Shown: one piece after another, positions 1 through 5,994 of the stretch
How the letters are laid out: each line of letters starts with the position of its first letter
Numbering within the stretch: the first letter of the stretch is position 1
Origin: Gammaproteobacteria bacterium
GTDB lineage: Bacteria > Pseudomonadota > Gammaproteobacteria > Steroidobacterales > Woeseiaceae
Direction of reading: 5' to 3'
Assembly (NCBI GenBank): GCA_029881015.1
Contig: JAOUNK010000108.1
Span: forward strand, 1-9,312
Length of the DNA: 9,312 nucleotides
The notes under the pieces: model-generated
Told to the model about the DNA's origin: nothing
Databases searched by the model: none
Seen by the model: only the letters and a program-made list of their open reading frames with translations
Position numbers and translations under genes: made by a program

Positions 1-58
1 CGGCAACTACTTTGCGCCGGCAACCGGGTACCTGGCGAAATTCATCACGGGACAATAG
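1..58 (+). CDS. C-terminal tail of an unidentified protein (5' end outside window)
   Basis: The frame beginning at base 2 reads GNYFAPATGYLAKFITGQ and ends in TAG at 56-58. The next gene starts only 2 nt later, as expected inside an operon, so this is probably the real end of an upstream gene. Only 18 residues are visible and I do not recognise the family. It is likely co-transcribed with the metallo-hydrolase gene that follows, whose ribosome binding site would lie inside this tail (CGGGA around 48-52). Confidence 0.6.
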   Translation, partial: GNYFAPATGYLAKFITGQ

Positions 59-60
59 CC

Positions 61-1086
61 ATGTGGAAGCGTCGGGCGAAGCGGACTGCGACCGGCCTGG
101 TGGCGATACTGCTGATTCTCGCTACCGTTGGCACCCTGCTCTGGCGAGATCGACCCTCGCTCGACAGCACCGGGTGGGCGTCACCGCCGCTTCCCGCGGA
201 AAACAGCGCTTCAGTCACAGCCACGTGGCTCGGCGTCACGACACTGCTGTTCGACGACGGCGAGACGCAGATCCTGATCGACGGTTTCTTCTCCCGGCCT
301 ACGCTTCTGGATTCGGTCCTGCGTCGACCGGTGGTCAACGACGCTGCGACCATCAACTACGCGCTTCATGAATTCGACATACGGCGGCTGGCTGCGATCA
401 TCCCCGTGCACTCGCACTTCGACCACGCCATGGACGCGGGCGCGATCGCGAGACGGACGAGTGCATTGGTACTTGGCTCCGAGTCGACGGCGAACATCGC
501 GCGCGGGGCAGGCGTTCCCGACGACCAGATCATCGTGGCCACCGGCGGACAGCAATTCGAATTCGGCGACTTCAGGGTGCGCCTGCTGCGGTCCGCGCAC
601 GCGCCGATTGGCTGGGGCGGCAGCGCACCCCTTCCCGGCACGATCGACGAGCCCGTCAACATGCCGCAACCCATCGATGCTTTCCAGGTGGGCACGAGCT
701 ATTCGATCGTGATCGAACATGCCCAGGGGACGACCCTGGTGCAGGGCAGCGCCGGGTACATCGAAGGTGCGCTTGAGACGGTTGCCGCCGACGTGGTCAT
801 GCTCAGCGTCGGGGCCCTGACGACACTCGATGCGGACTACGCCGAGAGGTACTGGCAGGAAACCGTGACCAGCACAGGCGCTACGACTGTCTACGCGATT
901 CATTTCGATGATTTCACGAAACCGTTCGGAAGCATCGTTCCAGCGCCCAGGTTCCTGGGCAATCTCGAAAAGGCGGCGCAATGGCTGGACGGGTTCCGCG
1001 CTACCTGGGACAGGGAGACACGCATTTACCTGCCGCGCTTCGGGGAACCTATCGCACTCTATGCACAGCCCGCATCGACGACCTGA
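61..1086 (+). CDS. Membrane-anchored MBL-fold metallo-hydrolase
   Basis: Predicted metal-dependent hydrolase of the metallo-beta-lactamase fold, 341 residues; substrate unknown. Residues 1-7 are basic and residues 10-27 form one hydrophobic segment, so the enzyme is probably anchored in the inner membrane with its catalytic domain outside the cytoplasm. The MBL core starts near residue 53. The metal motif HSHFDH lies at 117-122, with further candidate ligands at His180 (SAH) and His281 (IHFDD). Where many MBL enzymes carry a bridging aspartate, this one has GSAG at 229-232, so the metal site may be altered. That last point is inferred from motif spacing, not from an alignment. The ATG at 61 lies 2 nt after the preceding stop, suggesting an operon. 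The gene ends 5 nt before the stop of the convergent GIY-YIG gene. No specific pathway can be assigned. Confidence 0.85.
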   Translation: MWKRRAKRTATGLVAILLILATVGTLLWRDRPSLDSTGWASPPLPAENSASVTATWLGVTTLLFDDGETQILIDGFFSRPTLLDSVLRRPVVNDAATINYALHEFDIRRLAAIIPVHSHFDHAMDAGAIARRTSALVLGSESTANIARGAGVPDDQIIVATGGQQFEFGDFRVRLLRSAHAPIGWGGSAPLPGTIDEPVNMPQPIDAFQVGTSYSIVIEHAQGTTLVQGSAGYIEGALETVAADVVMLSVGALTTLDADYAERYWQETVTSTGATTVYAIHFDDFTKPFGSIVPAPRFLGNLEKAAQWLDGFRATWDRETRIYLPRFGEPIALYAQPASTT

Positions 1087-1091
1087 CCCGG

Positions 1092-1367
1092 CTACAATTC
1101 CGACAAGACGGTGCGCCCGTCGATGAGTGCGAGTTTCTGCGTGCGCTTCAACTGCTTGACCCGGTACTCGAGCCGCGTCGCGCGAGCGCGATCGCCAACG
1201 ACTTCCGAAAAGACCAGCTGCAACGGCCCTCTGCCACGGAGGAACTTCGCTCCGCGGGGGCCGGACTCATGCTCCGCGAAGCGTTTGCCCACGTCGGTTG
1301 CGATGCCGGTGTACAACGCACCGTTGGCGCAGCGCACGATGTAGAGGCTGAACTCGGATGCGGCCAT
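1092..1367 (-). CDS. GIY-YIG domain protein, YhbQ/UPF0213 type
   Basis: Small protein of 91 residues consisting of a single GIY-YIG nuclease-like domain. It begins MAASEFSLYIVRCANGALYT; the two signature tyrosine segments are YIV and YTGI, followed by the conserved arginine in KRFAEH and by LEYRVKQLKR. Length and pattern match the UPF0213/YhbQ family, whose members are usually called putative endonucleases with poorly defined cellular roles. I chose the ATG at 1365-1367 over an ORF extension to 1424 because the domain begins immediately after it and the extra residues overlap the upstream gene. It starts 7 nt after the stop of the 123-residue gene, so it is the third gene of a minus-strand operon behind the acyltransferase. 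It is convergent with the MBL gene, with a 5-nt gap between stops. Confidence 0.85.
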   Translation of the reverse strand: MAASEFSLYIVRCANGALYTGIATDVGKRFAEHESGPRGAKFLRGRGPLQLVFSEVVGDRARATRLEYRVKQLKRTQKLALIDGRTVLSEL

Positions 1368-1374
1368 GTGAGCC

Positions 1375-1746
1375 TCAGGCGTTGCCGCCGACCAACGTGT
1401 CACCCAGGACCCGAAAAGCACCAACCTCGATGCTGTCCTGGTTTTCGGTGGTCTCCGACCAGGTCAGTACGATGTCGGCGATGCCGCCGAGCGCCTCGGC
1501 GGGCTCATAGAGACGCAACGTCATTACGTTGCCGGTCATTGCGGCTTCGCGAATCAGGTTGTGACCTCCGAACTGCTGCTCGTTGATTTCGATGTAGATC
1601 GATTCATCGAAATCTTCGTCGACGGTGCGCATGAGCAGCAGGTAGTCAAGGATGTCGCCGATGTCTGTCGTCTTCGCAAAAAACAGCATCGTTGCGTTGT
1701 CACGGACATCGAACGCGACTGTGTCGTATTGGCGGCTTTCGGTCAT
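1375..1746 (-). CDS. Small acidic protein of unknown function (possibly Imm10-like)
   Basis: Predicted cytoplasmic protein of 123 residues beginning MTESRQYDTVAFDVRD, without signal peptide or membrane segment. The ATG at 1744-1746 overlaps the TGA of the upstream acyltransferase (1743-1745) as ATGA, so translation is probably coupled and this start is well supported; a longer ORF running to 1929 is overlap artefact. The body contains LLLMRTVDEDFDESIYIEIN, then QQFGGHNLIREA, then alternating beta-like stretches (NVMTLRLYEP, ADIVLTW, IEVGAFRVLG). The YIEINEQ plus GG arrangement and the alternation of acidic and beta segments loosely recall Imm10-type immunity proteins. This is my impression from pattern, not a demonstrated match, and no toxin gene is nearby. 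Function should be treated as unknown. Confidence 0.75.
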   Translation of the reverse strand: MTESRQYDTVAFDVRDNATMLFFAKTTDIGDILDYLLLMRTVDEDFDESIYIEINEQQFGGHNLIREAAMTGNVMTLRLYEPAEALGGIADIVLTWSETTENQDSIEVGAFRVLGDTLVGGNA

Positions 1747-2675
1747 TGAGACTCTCGGCTGGCGAGCGTCTGTTGTATCAGTTCGTCTTTCTCTTGCCAA
1801 ATCTCGCCAAGCCAGGCCTGCACCCGGCGCCGCCATTGCTTGTCGTTCTCGTAGTCGCCTTCGGTCAACCAGGGCTCCACCGCTCGCTCGCGCACCGACA
1901 CCAGCGCCTCGACGTGTGTTCCGCAGCACATGTCCCAGAATTGCGCCGGGCCGTCAGGATAGACGATGGTCACGTCCAGTATTGCGCCGAACATGTCACC
2001 CATCGAGGACATCGCCACGGCAAATCCCCCTGCCCGGGGACGCAGCAGGTGCTGGTACGGATCTTTGTGGCGATCGCGTTTCTCGACGCTGAAGCGCGTG
2101 CCTTCTACGAAATTTATGACCGAGGTCGGTGTGTTCCGGAACTTCTCGCACGCCTTGCGTGTTGTCTCGAAGTCCCTGCCCTTCATGTGCGGGTTTCGAG
2201 CCAGGTAGCCCGCCGAGTAGCGTTTCATGAAAGGCATGTCGAGCGCCCACCAGGCGAGTCCCAGCAACGGAAACCAGACGAGCTGTTGCTTGATAAAGAA
2301 CTTGAGGAACGGAATACGCCGGTTGAAGACTTTTTGCAGGACGAGAATATCCACCCAGGTCTGGTGATTGGATATGACGAGATACCACTGGTCGCGCCGC
2401 AATGGCGCGATGCCCGTGGCGCGCCAGTCGATCGATCCGGCCGCCGACAGCAACCTTGAATTCAGGTCCACCCAGGCTTCACCCATGATCATCAGCACTC
2501 GAGTGAGACCGCGCCGCAGCCCGGGTACGGGAAGCACCAGCTTGAAAAGGCCCAGCACGATGATCGGGCTGAACCAGAAAAGGGTATTCAGGGTGAAGCC
2601 GCCCAGCACGAGAACGCCGCGCAGATGCCGGAAGATTGGTCTCAATCTAGTATGCTCACGATATCTTTTTTGCAT
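1743..2675 (-). CDS. yihG: Lysophospholipid acyltransferase, YihG type (1-acylglycerol-3-phosphate acyltransferase family)
   Basis: Member of the PlsC-like glycerolipid acyltransferase family, expected to move an acyl chain from acyl-ACP or acyl-CoA onto a lysophospholipid such as lysophosphatidic acid at the inner membrane. The protein has 310 residues, matching E. coli YihG. A hydrophobic segment lies at about 19-48. Motif I is NHQTWVD (103-109) with catalytic His104 and Asp109. The block around 122-152 (PFLKFFIKQQLVWFP, then ALDMPFMKRYS) is typical of YihG. The phosphate-binding EGTR motif is at 191-194. The C-terminus ends with a helical WQEKDELIQQ stretch. It is the first gene of a minus-strand operon and its stop overlaps the next start. 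Its ATG lies only 14 nt from the start of the divergent cupin gene. The exact acyl acceptor cannot be read from sequence. Confidence 0.92.
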   Translation of the reverse strand: MQKRYREHTRLRPIFRHLRGVLVLGGFTLNTLFWFSPIIVLGLFKLVLPVPGLRRGLTRVLMIMGEAWVDLNSRLLSAAGSIDWRATGIAPLRRDQWYLVISNHQTWVDILVLQKVFNRRIPFLKFFIKQQLVWFPLLGLAWWALDMPFMKRYSAGYLARNPHMKGRDFETTRKACEKFRNTPTSVINFVEGTRFSVEKRDRHKDPYQHLLRPRAGGFAVAMSSMGDMFGAILDVTIVYPDGPAQFWDMCCGTHVEALVSVRERAVEPWLTEGDYENDKQWRRRVQAWLGEIWQEKDELIQQTLASRESQ

Positions 2676-2700
2676 TCTATCCCGAAGCTATGACTGAGCG
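2641..2700. promoter_or_regulatory. Very short divergent start region between acyltransferase and cupin genes
   Basis: The two start codons are separated by 14 nt (2676-2689), too little for two complete promoters. The local sequence is AT-richer than its surroundings. Rightward -10-like hexamers are TATGCT (2651-2656) and TATCTT (2662-2667), the latter placed plausibly for the cupin gene; the -35 match (TTGGTC, 2636-2641) is poor and 20 nt away. No convincing leftward promoter was found, so the acyltransferase promoter probably lies inside the cupin coding sequence. The cupin start could alternatively be the in-frame ATG at 2702, which would widen the gap to 26 nt. Confidence 0.3.
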
Positions 2701-3022
2701 CATGACACCTGAACGAGCACTGGCGGCTGTCTCGGCCTCGGCCGACGGCCTGTATGGCGTTCTTCTCGAGCACGGCACCATGGAACTGGGTTTTTACCGC
2801 CCGGTCGGCAACGACGGCCAGGCGCCACATGACCAGGACGAGATCTACATCGTGCAGACGGGCTGTGGCGTGTTCCTGCTCGGCGATGAACGTACCGACT
2901 TCGGCCCGGGCGACGCGCTATTCGTGCCGGCCGGTGCTGAGCACCGATTTAGCGAATTCAGCGACGACTTCGCGACCTGGGTCGTTTTCTGGGGACCGCC
3001 CGGGGGAGAGTCTCCGACGTGA
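2690..3022 (+). CDS. Small single-domain cupin protein
   Basis: A 110-residue single-domain cupin. Residues 32-100 hold both cupin motifs: PHDQDEIYIVQTGCG (46-60) supplies His47 and Glu51, with Gln49 where the second His of the classical HxH often sits. GPGDALFVPAGAEHRF (73-88) supplies His85 after the PxG turn. This leaves a His/Glu/His set that could still hold a metal. Such stand-alone cupins range from small isomerases and dioxygenases to ligand-binding proteins, so no reaction is assigned. The ATG at 2690 is taken as start; the in-frame ATG at 2702 is an alternative, and neither has a strong ribosome binding site. The TGA at 3020-3022 overlaps the GTG start of the ceramidase-like gene, indicating coupled translation. 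Confidence 0.85.
   Translation: MTERMTPERALAAVSASADGLYGVLLEHGTMELGFYRPVGNDGQAPHDQDEIYIVQTGCGVFLLGDERTDFGPGDALFVPAGAEHRFSEFSDDFATWVVFWGPPGGESPT
3002..3010 (+). promoter_or_regulatory. Strong ribosome binding site fixing the GTG start of the ceramidase-like gene
   Basis: GGGGGAGAG ends 8 nt before the GTG at 3019. Together with the GTGA overlap with the cupin stop it decides the start of the downstream gene. Confidence 0.7.
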
Positions 3023-3735
3023 CCTTGCTGGAGGAGTTACTCCGCCCGCTTGCCCAGGACCCGGCTTACCACGCGTTCGCGGATGGCCGCAGCATGCTGG
3101 GCATTCCGAATTTCTGGAATGTCGTATCGAGCCTGCCCTTTCTTGTCATCGGTGTGTGGGGCCTTGTCTTCCTGGCCCGGAACCCGGGCACAGCGGCTCG
3201 CTTGCGCGCGGCATGGGCCGTGTTTTTCGTCGGTATCGTGGCCACGGCGTTCGGGTCCGGCTACTACCACCTGGCCCCCGACAACGCCTCGCTCGGCTGG
3301 GATCGCCTGGCCATGGTCGTCGCGTTCATGGGTCTTCTCGCAATCGCCGTCGGCGAATACCTGTCGCCGGCCTGGGCGAACCGCTTGCTGGTGCCGCTGC
3401 TGCTCGCGGGCCTGGGTAGTGTCGGCTACTGGCTGGATTCCGAGGCAAGGGGCGCCGGCGATCTCCGGCCGTACGCGCTCATCCAGTTCCTGCCGATGCT
3501 GCTCGTGCCGGCGCTGGTACTGCTGCGCCGGGGTCGAAGCGACCTCGGCCCCTATTTCGGCCTGCTGATCGTCTTCTACGCAGCGGCCAAGATCTTCGAA
3601 TTCTACGACGCGCCGGTGTTCGCGGCCGGCGAGCTGATGAGCGGTCATGCCATCAAGCACGTGCTGGCCGCGCTGGGTGCGGCCAGCCTGCTGCTGGGTC
3701 TCGGCCGGAGGCGCCTCGCCGGGCCACCGGGGTGA
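3019..3735 (+). CDS. Alkaline ceramidase-like (CREST superfamily) multi-pass membrane protein
   Basis: A 238-residue integral membrane protein with about seven hydrophobic segments (roughly 36-53, 66-79, 96-112, 122-138, 152-168, 177-192, 212-228). The N-terminal segment YHAFADGRSMLGIPNFWNV (18-35) resembles the start of alkaline ceramidase/phytoceramidase proteins. GSGYYHLAPDN (79-89) followed by WDRLAM (94-99) gives the conserved Ser80, His84 and Asp residues, and GHAIKHVLAALG (209-220) gives the late histidine pair. These are the residues that form the zinc hydrolase centre in CREST enzymes. Family knowledge suggests hydrolysis of an amide- or ester-linked lipid, but many bacterial members are uncharacterised and the true substrate need not be ceramide. 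It starts with GTG overlapping the cupin stop, so the two genes form an operon. Confidence 0.8.
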   Translation: MTLLEELLRPLAQDPAYHAFADGRSMLGIPNFWNVVSSLPFLVIGVWGLVFLARNPGTAARLRAAWAVFFVGIVATAFGSGYYHLAPDNASLGWDRLAMVVAFMGLLAIAVGEYLSPAWANRLLVPLLLAGLGSVGYWLDSEARGAGDLRPYALIQFLPMLLVPALVLLRRGRSDLGPYFGLLIVFYAAAKIFEFYDAPVFAAGELMSGHAIKHVLAALGAASLLLGLGRRRLAGPPG

Positions 3736-3819
3736 GCTGCTGCGGTTTTCCCCAAGTAGCCAGCGGTCCGCTTTGCCGTTACCATTCCGCCCGCATTTCA
3801 ACCTGTGTGGACTACCAAG
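3736..3819 (+). other. Spacer upstream of folD, no clear promoter
   Basis: These 84 nt between the ceramidase-like gene and folD contain a small perfect palindrome, AGCGGTCCGCT (3762-3772), too tight to form a hairpin, followed by TTTGCCG. I see no convincing -35/-10 pair and no terminator with a T-tract. folD may use a weak promoter here or read-through from upstream. Confidence 0.35.
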
Positions 3820-4716
3820 ATGACGACCGCAAAACGTATCGATGGCAAGGCCAAAGCCGAGCAACTCGCCGAATCCATTACCGAGCAAACCGCTGAGCTG
3901 CTTGCCGAACACGGCATCAAACCCGGCCTGGCCGTCGTCATCATCGGCGAAGACCCTGCGAGCCAGGTCTACGTGCGCAACAAGAAGCGGCGCGCGGAAG
4001 CCTGTGGCTTTTATTCCGTGCAGCACACGCTCGCAGCGGATACCTCGCAGGACGATGTTCTTGCACTCATCGACGACCTTAACGACGATGAGGCGATTCA
4101 CGGCATTCTCGTACAACTGCCCCTGCCGGATCATCTCGACGAGCAGACCATCACCCAGTCCATCTCGCCGTCCAAGGACGTCGACGGGTTCCATTTCGTG
4201 AACATTGGCAAACTGACGGCCGGCCACACGGCCGACGCATTCGTGCCCTGCACGCCGGCCGGCTGCATCCTGATGATCGAAGACGAGCTGGGCAGCGATT
4301 TCTCGGGCCTCAACGCCGTTGTGATCGGGCGCTCCAACATTGTCGGCAAGCCCATGGGGGCCCTGCTGCTGCAACGCAATGCAACGGTCACCATGACGCA
4401 CAGCCGCACGAAAGATCTGCCGGGTGTCGTCCGCAACGCCGATATTGTTATTGCGGCCGTGGGCCGCGCCGATATGGTCAAGGCAGGCTGGGTCAAGCCG
4501 GGTGCGGTCGTGATCGACGTCGGCATCAACCGCGTTGAAAAGGAAATCGATGGCGAGATGAAGTCGAAGTTGACGGGCGACGTCGACTACGAGGACGTTT
4601 GTACGGTTGCCGGCGCGGTGACGCCGGTCCCGGGCGGCGTCGGACCGATGACCATCACCATGTTGATGTTCAACACATTGCGCTCGGCGCGCCTCGCAGC
4701 GGGTCTCGAAGGCTAG
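3820..4716 (+). CDS. folD: Bifunctional methylenetetrahydrofolate dehydrogenase / methenyltetrahydrofolate cyclohydrolase
   Basis: Cytoplasmic enzyme interconverting 5,10-methylene-THF, 5,10-methenyl-THF and 10-formyl-THF with NADP(H), supplying one-carbon units for purine and formyl-methionine synthesis. It has 298 residues, the normal FolD length. Visible signatures are the active-site segment SQVYVRNKK with Tyr51 and Lys55, VQLPLPDHLD near 98-107, KDVDGFHF near 119-126, PCTPAGC, the nucleotide-binding GRSNIVGKPM, THSRT, AAVGRADM, VIDVGIN, and the C-terminal TPVPGGVGPMT. All catalytic blocks are intact. I place the start at the ATG (3820-3822) because FolD proteins begin a few residues before the IDGK motif; a GTG at 3805 would add five unsupported residues. 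The stop at 4714-4716 overlaps the stop of a minus-strand remnant (4713-4715). Confidence 0.97.
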   Translation: MTTAKRIDGKAKAEQLAESITEQTAELLAEHGIKPGLAVVIIGEDPASQVYVRNKKRRAEACGFYSVQHTLAADTSQDDVLALIDDLNDDEAIHGILVQLPLPDHLDEQTITQSISPSKDVDGFHFVNIGKLTAGHTADAFVPCTPAGCILMIEDELGSDFSGLNAVVIGRSNIVGKPMGALLLQRNATVTMTHSRTKDLPGVVRNADIVIAAVGRADMVKAGWVKPGAVVIDVGINRVEKEIDGEMKSKLTGDVDYEDVCTVAGAVTPVPGGVGPMTITMLMFNTLRSARLAAGLEG

Positions 4717-4802
4717 ATCACGCCCTGCTCGCGCAGGGCAGCGAGCTGCTTTGCCGAATAGCCCGCCGCGGTGAGTATCGCTGCCGTGTGCCGCCCATCT
4801 CG
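4713..4802 (-). pseudogene. Remnant C-terminus of a CaiB/BaiF (class III) CoA-transferase
   Basis: Read on the minus strand, this stretch encodes GRHTAAILTAAGYSAKQL then AALREQGVI and a TAG stop. This closely follows the usual end of CaiB/BaiF CoA-transferases, where a GEHT...IL.ELGY motif is followed by a helix and a terminal L...GVI. Only about 27-30 residues fit. Further upstream on the minus strand the frame stays open to 4970, but it runs antisense to the mtnA start and no longer resembles the family. I interpret it as the fossil end of a gene whose remaining ~350 or more residues were deleted, leaving the tail between folD and mtnA. The remnant stop overlaps the folD stop, as in an original tail-to-tail arrangement. 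Family assignment rests on motif memory only; chance similarity is possible. Confidence 0.6.
4722..4739 (+). terminator. Weak hairpin after folD (no T-tract)
   Basis: GCCCTGC and GCAGGGC form a perfect 7-bp GC-rich stem around a TCGC loop, 5 nt after the folD stop. There is no run of T on either side, so it is not a standard intrinsic terminator. It also coincides with the codons for LREQG in the CoA-transferase remnant, so it may be only a by-product of that coding sequence. Confidence 0.25.
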
Positions 4803-4807
4803 ATAAT
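4802..4807 (+). promoter_or_regulatory. Possible -10 element for mtnA
   Basis: GATAAT matches five of six bases of the sigma-70 -10 consensus and stands out in GC-rich surroundings. The expected -35 region around 4779-4784 is a poor match. If used, transcription would start near 4814 and leave a leader of about 90 nt before the GTG of mtnA. The rest of 4803-4892 shows nothing I can name. Confidence 0.3.
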
Positions 4808-4892
4808 TCGCTTGCCTGCCAGCGGCCCCATGCGCCAATCTCCTCTCTGGAGTCAACTTGGCACGCGACTCCGCCATGCAAATCAATCCCGC

Positions 4893-4899
4893 AGGGAGA
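4893..4899 (+). promoter_or_regulatory. Strong ribosome binding site deciding the mtnA start
   Basis: AGGGAGA ends 6 nt before the GTG at 4906. The alternatives upstream (ATG at 4876, TTG at 4858) have weaker sites, and a start at 4858 or 4876 would place this purine run inside the coding sequence. Confidence 0.65.
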
Positions 4900-4905
4900 C
4901 TCAGC

Positions 4906-5994
4906 GTGACCGCCGAAAACTTCAGAACGATCTGGCTGAAACAGGACGACCCGACTGTCGTACAGATCATCGATCAGCGCCTGCTCCCCCACGAGTACGC
5001 GGTCCGCGACCTGCGCACATGGCAGGATGCCGACACCGCGATCGCGGACATGTACGTGCGTGGCGCACCGCTGATCGGCGCGACGGCGGCATGGGGCCTG
5101 TACCTTGCGGCACTGGAAGACCCGACACCGGCAGGCGTGCGTGCCGCCGCCGGGACATTGGCGCAATCCAGGCCGACAGCGGTGAACCTGCGCTGGGCCG
5201 TTGAGAGAATCATGCAGCTCGTTGACACCTCCGGCGACAATCTAGTGGCACGTATCCGCAACGACGCGCAGGCGATCTGCGATGAAGATGTCGAGATCAG
5301 CCGCGGCATCGGCAACCACGGCGTCGCGCTGCTCGAGGACATCGCCCGGCGAAAACCCGGTGAAACAGTCAACGTGCTGACGCACTGCAACGCCGGTTCG
5401 CTCGCGACGATCAACTACGGAACGGCCACGGCACCGATTTACTTCGCCGCTGAACGAGGCATTGACGTCCACGTCTGGGTGGACGAAACACGACCGCGCA
5501 ACCAGGGCTCGCAGCTCACCGCATGGGAGTTGTCCGCCAGCGGCGTGCCCCACACGCTTGTCGTCGACAACGCCGGTGGCCACCTGATGCAGCATGGCAT
5601 GGTGGACATCGTCATCACCGGCACCGACCGCACAACACGCTGTGGCGATGTCGCCAATAAGATCGGCACTTACCTGAAAGCGCTTGCTGCGCGCGACAAC
5701 GGCATTCCGTTCTACGTGGCGCTGCCGTCGACGACGATCGACTGGCACAGTCGCGACGGCATTGCCGAGATCCCGATTGAAGAGCGCGATCCCGAGGAGG
5801 TCAGTCACGTTTACGGCGTCTGCGATGGCCGGCCGGCGCGCGTTCGCACAACCGCGCAAGACACGCCCATCAGCAACTTCGCTTTCGATGTGACACCGGC
5901 GCGACTGGTAAGCGGACTGATTACCGAGCGCGGCCTGTGCGATGCGTCGGAAGAAGGCCTGCTGCAGCTCTTCCCGGAAATGCGACACCCATGA
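4906..5994 (+). CDS. mtnA: S-methyl-5-thioribose-1-phosphate isomerase
   Basis: Cytoplasmic aldose-ketose isomerase converting 5-methylthioribose-1-phosphate to 5-methylthioribulose-1-phosphate in the salvage of methylthioadenosine; the same family also acts on 5-deoxyribose-1-phosphate. From the GTG at 4906 the protein has 362 residues, usual for MtnA. Family motifs are RGAP (52-55) in the phosphate site, THCNAG with catalytic Cys161, DETRPRNQG (193-201), TGTDR with catalytic Asp241, and NKIGTY (251-256). Cys161 and Asp241 correspond to Cys160/Asp240 described for the Bacillus enzyme. An AGGGAGA site 6 nt upstream supports the GTG; starts at 4876 or 4858 would add 10 or 16 residues. The TGA at 5992-5994 overlaps the next ATG as ATGA, so MtnA and the class II aldolase-family protein are translationally coupled. 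The related eIF2B-alpha fold is excluded by the MtnA-specific cysteine motif. Confidence 0.95.
   Translation: MTAENFRTIWLKQDDPTVVQIIDQRLLPHEYAVRDLRTWQDADTAIADMYVRGAPLIGATAAWGLYLAALEDPTPAGVRAAAGTLAQSRPTAVNLRWAVERIMQLVDTSGDNLVARIRNDAQAICDEDVEISRGIGNHGVALLEDIARRKPGETVNVLTHCNAGSLATINYGTATAPIYFAAERGIDVHVWVDETRPRNQGSQLTAWELSASGVPHTLVVDNAGGHLMQHGMVDIVITGTDRTTRCGDVANKIGTYLKALAARDNGIPFYVALPSTTIDWHSRDGIAEIPIEERDPEEVSHVYGVCDGRPARVRTTAQDTPISNFAFDVTPARLVSGLITERGLCDASEEGLLQLFPEMRHP

Noticed and set aside
211..981. Antisense open frame of 256 codons inside the MBL gene
   Set aside because: Shadow of the plus-strand gene, which has intact catalytic motifs; no recognisable protein features.
1107..1121. Small inverted repeat GACGG/CCGTC near the convergent MBL and GIY-YIG stops as a terminator
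   Set aside because: Only 5 bp, lies within the GIY-YIG coding sequence and has no T-tract on either strand.
1375..1746. Toxin-immunity or defence system suggested by the Imm10-like impression plus a GIY-YIG nuclease gene next door
   Set aside because: The Imm10 resemblance is weak, YhbQ-type GIY-YIG proteins are common housekeeping-like genes, and no toxin, secretion marker or mobile element is nearby.
1692..2459. Plus-strand open frame of 255 codons antisense to the acyltransferase
   Set aside because: The minus strand carries the full YihG-type motif set; this frame has none.
3037..5166. A 2.1-kb open frame on the minus strand (709 codons) antisense to the ceramidase-like gene, folD and the mtnA start
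   Set aside because: It runs opposite three well-supported genes, has a composition dominated by Arg, His, Gly, Ala, Asp and Gln, and shows no domain. Long antisense frames are expected in GC-rich coding DNA.
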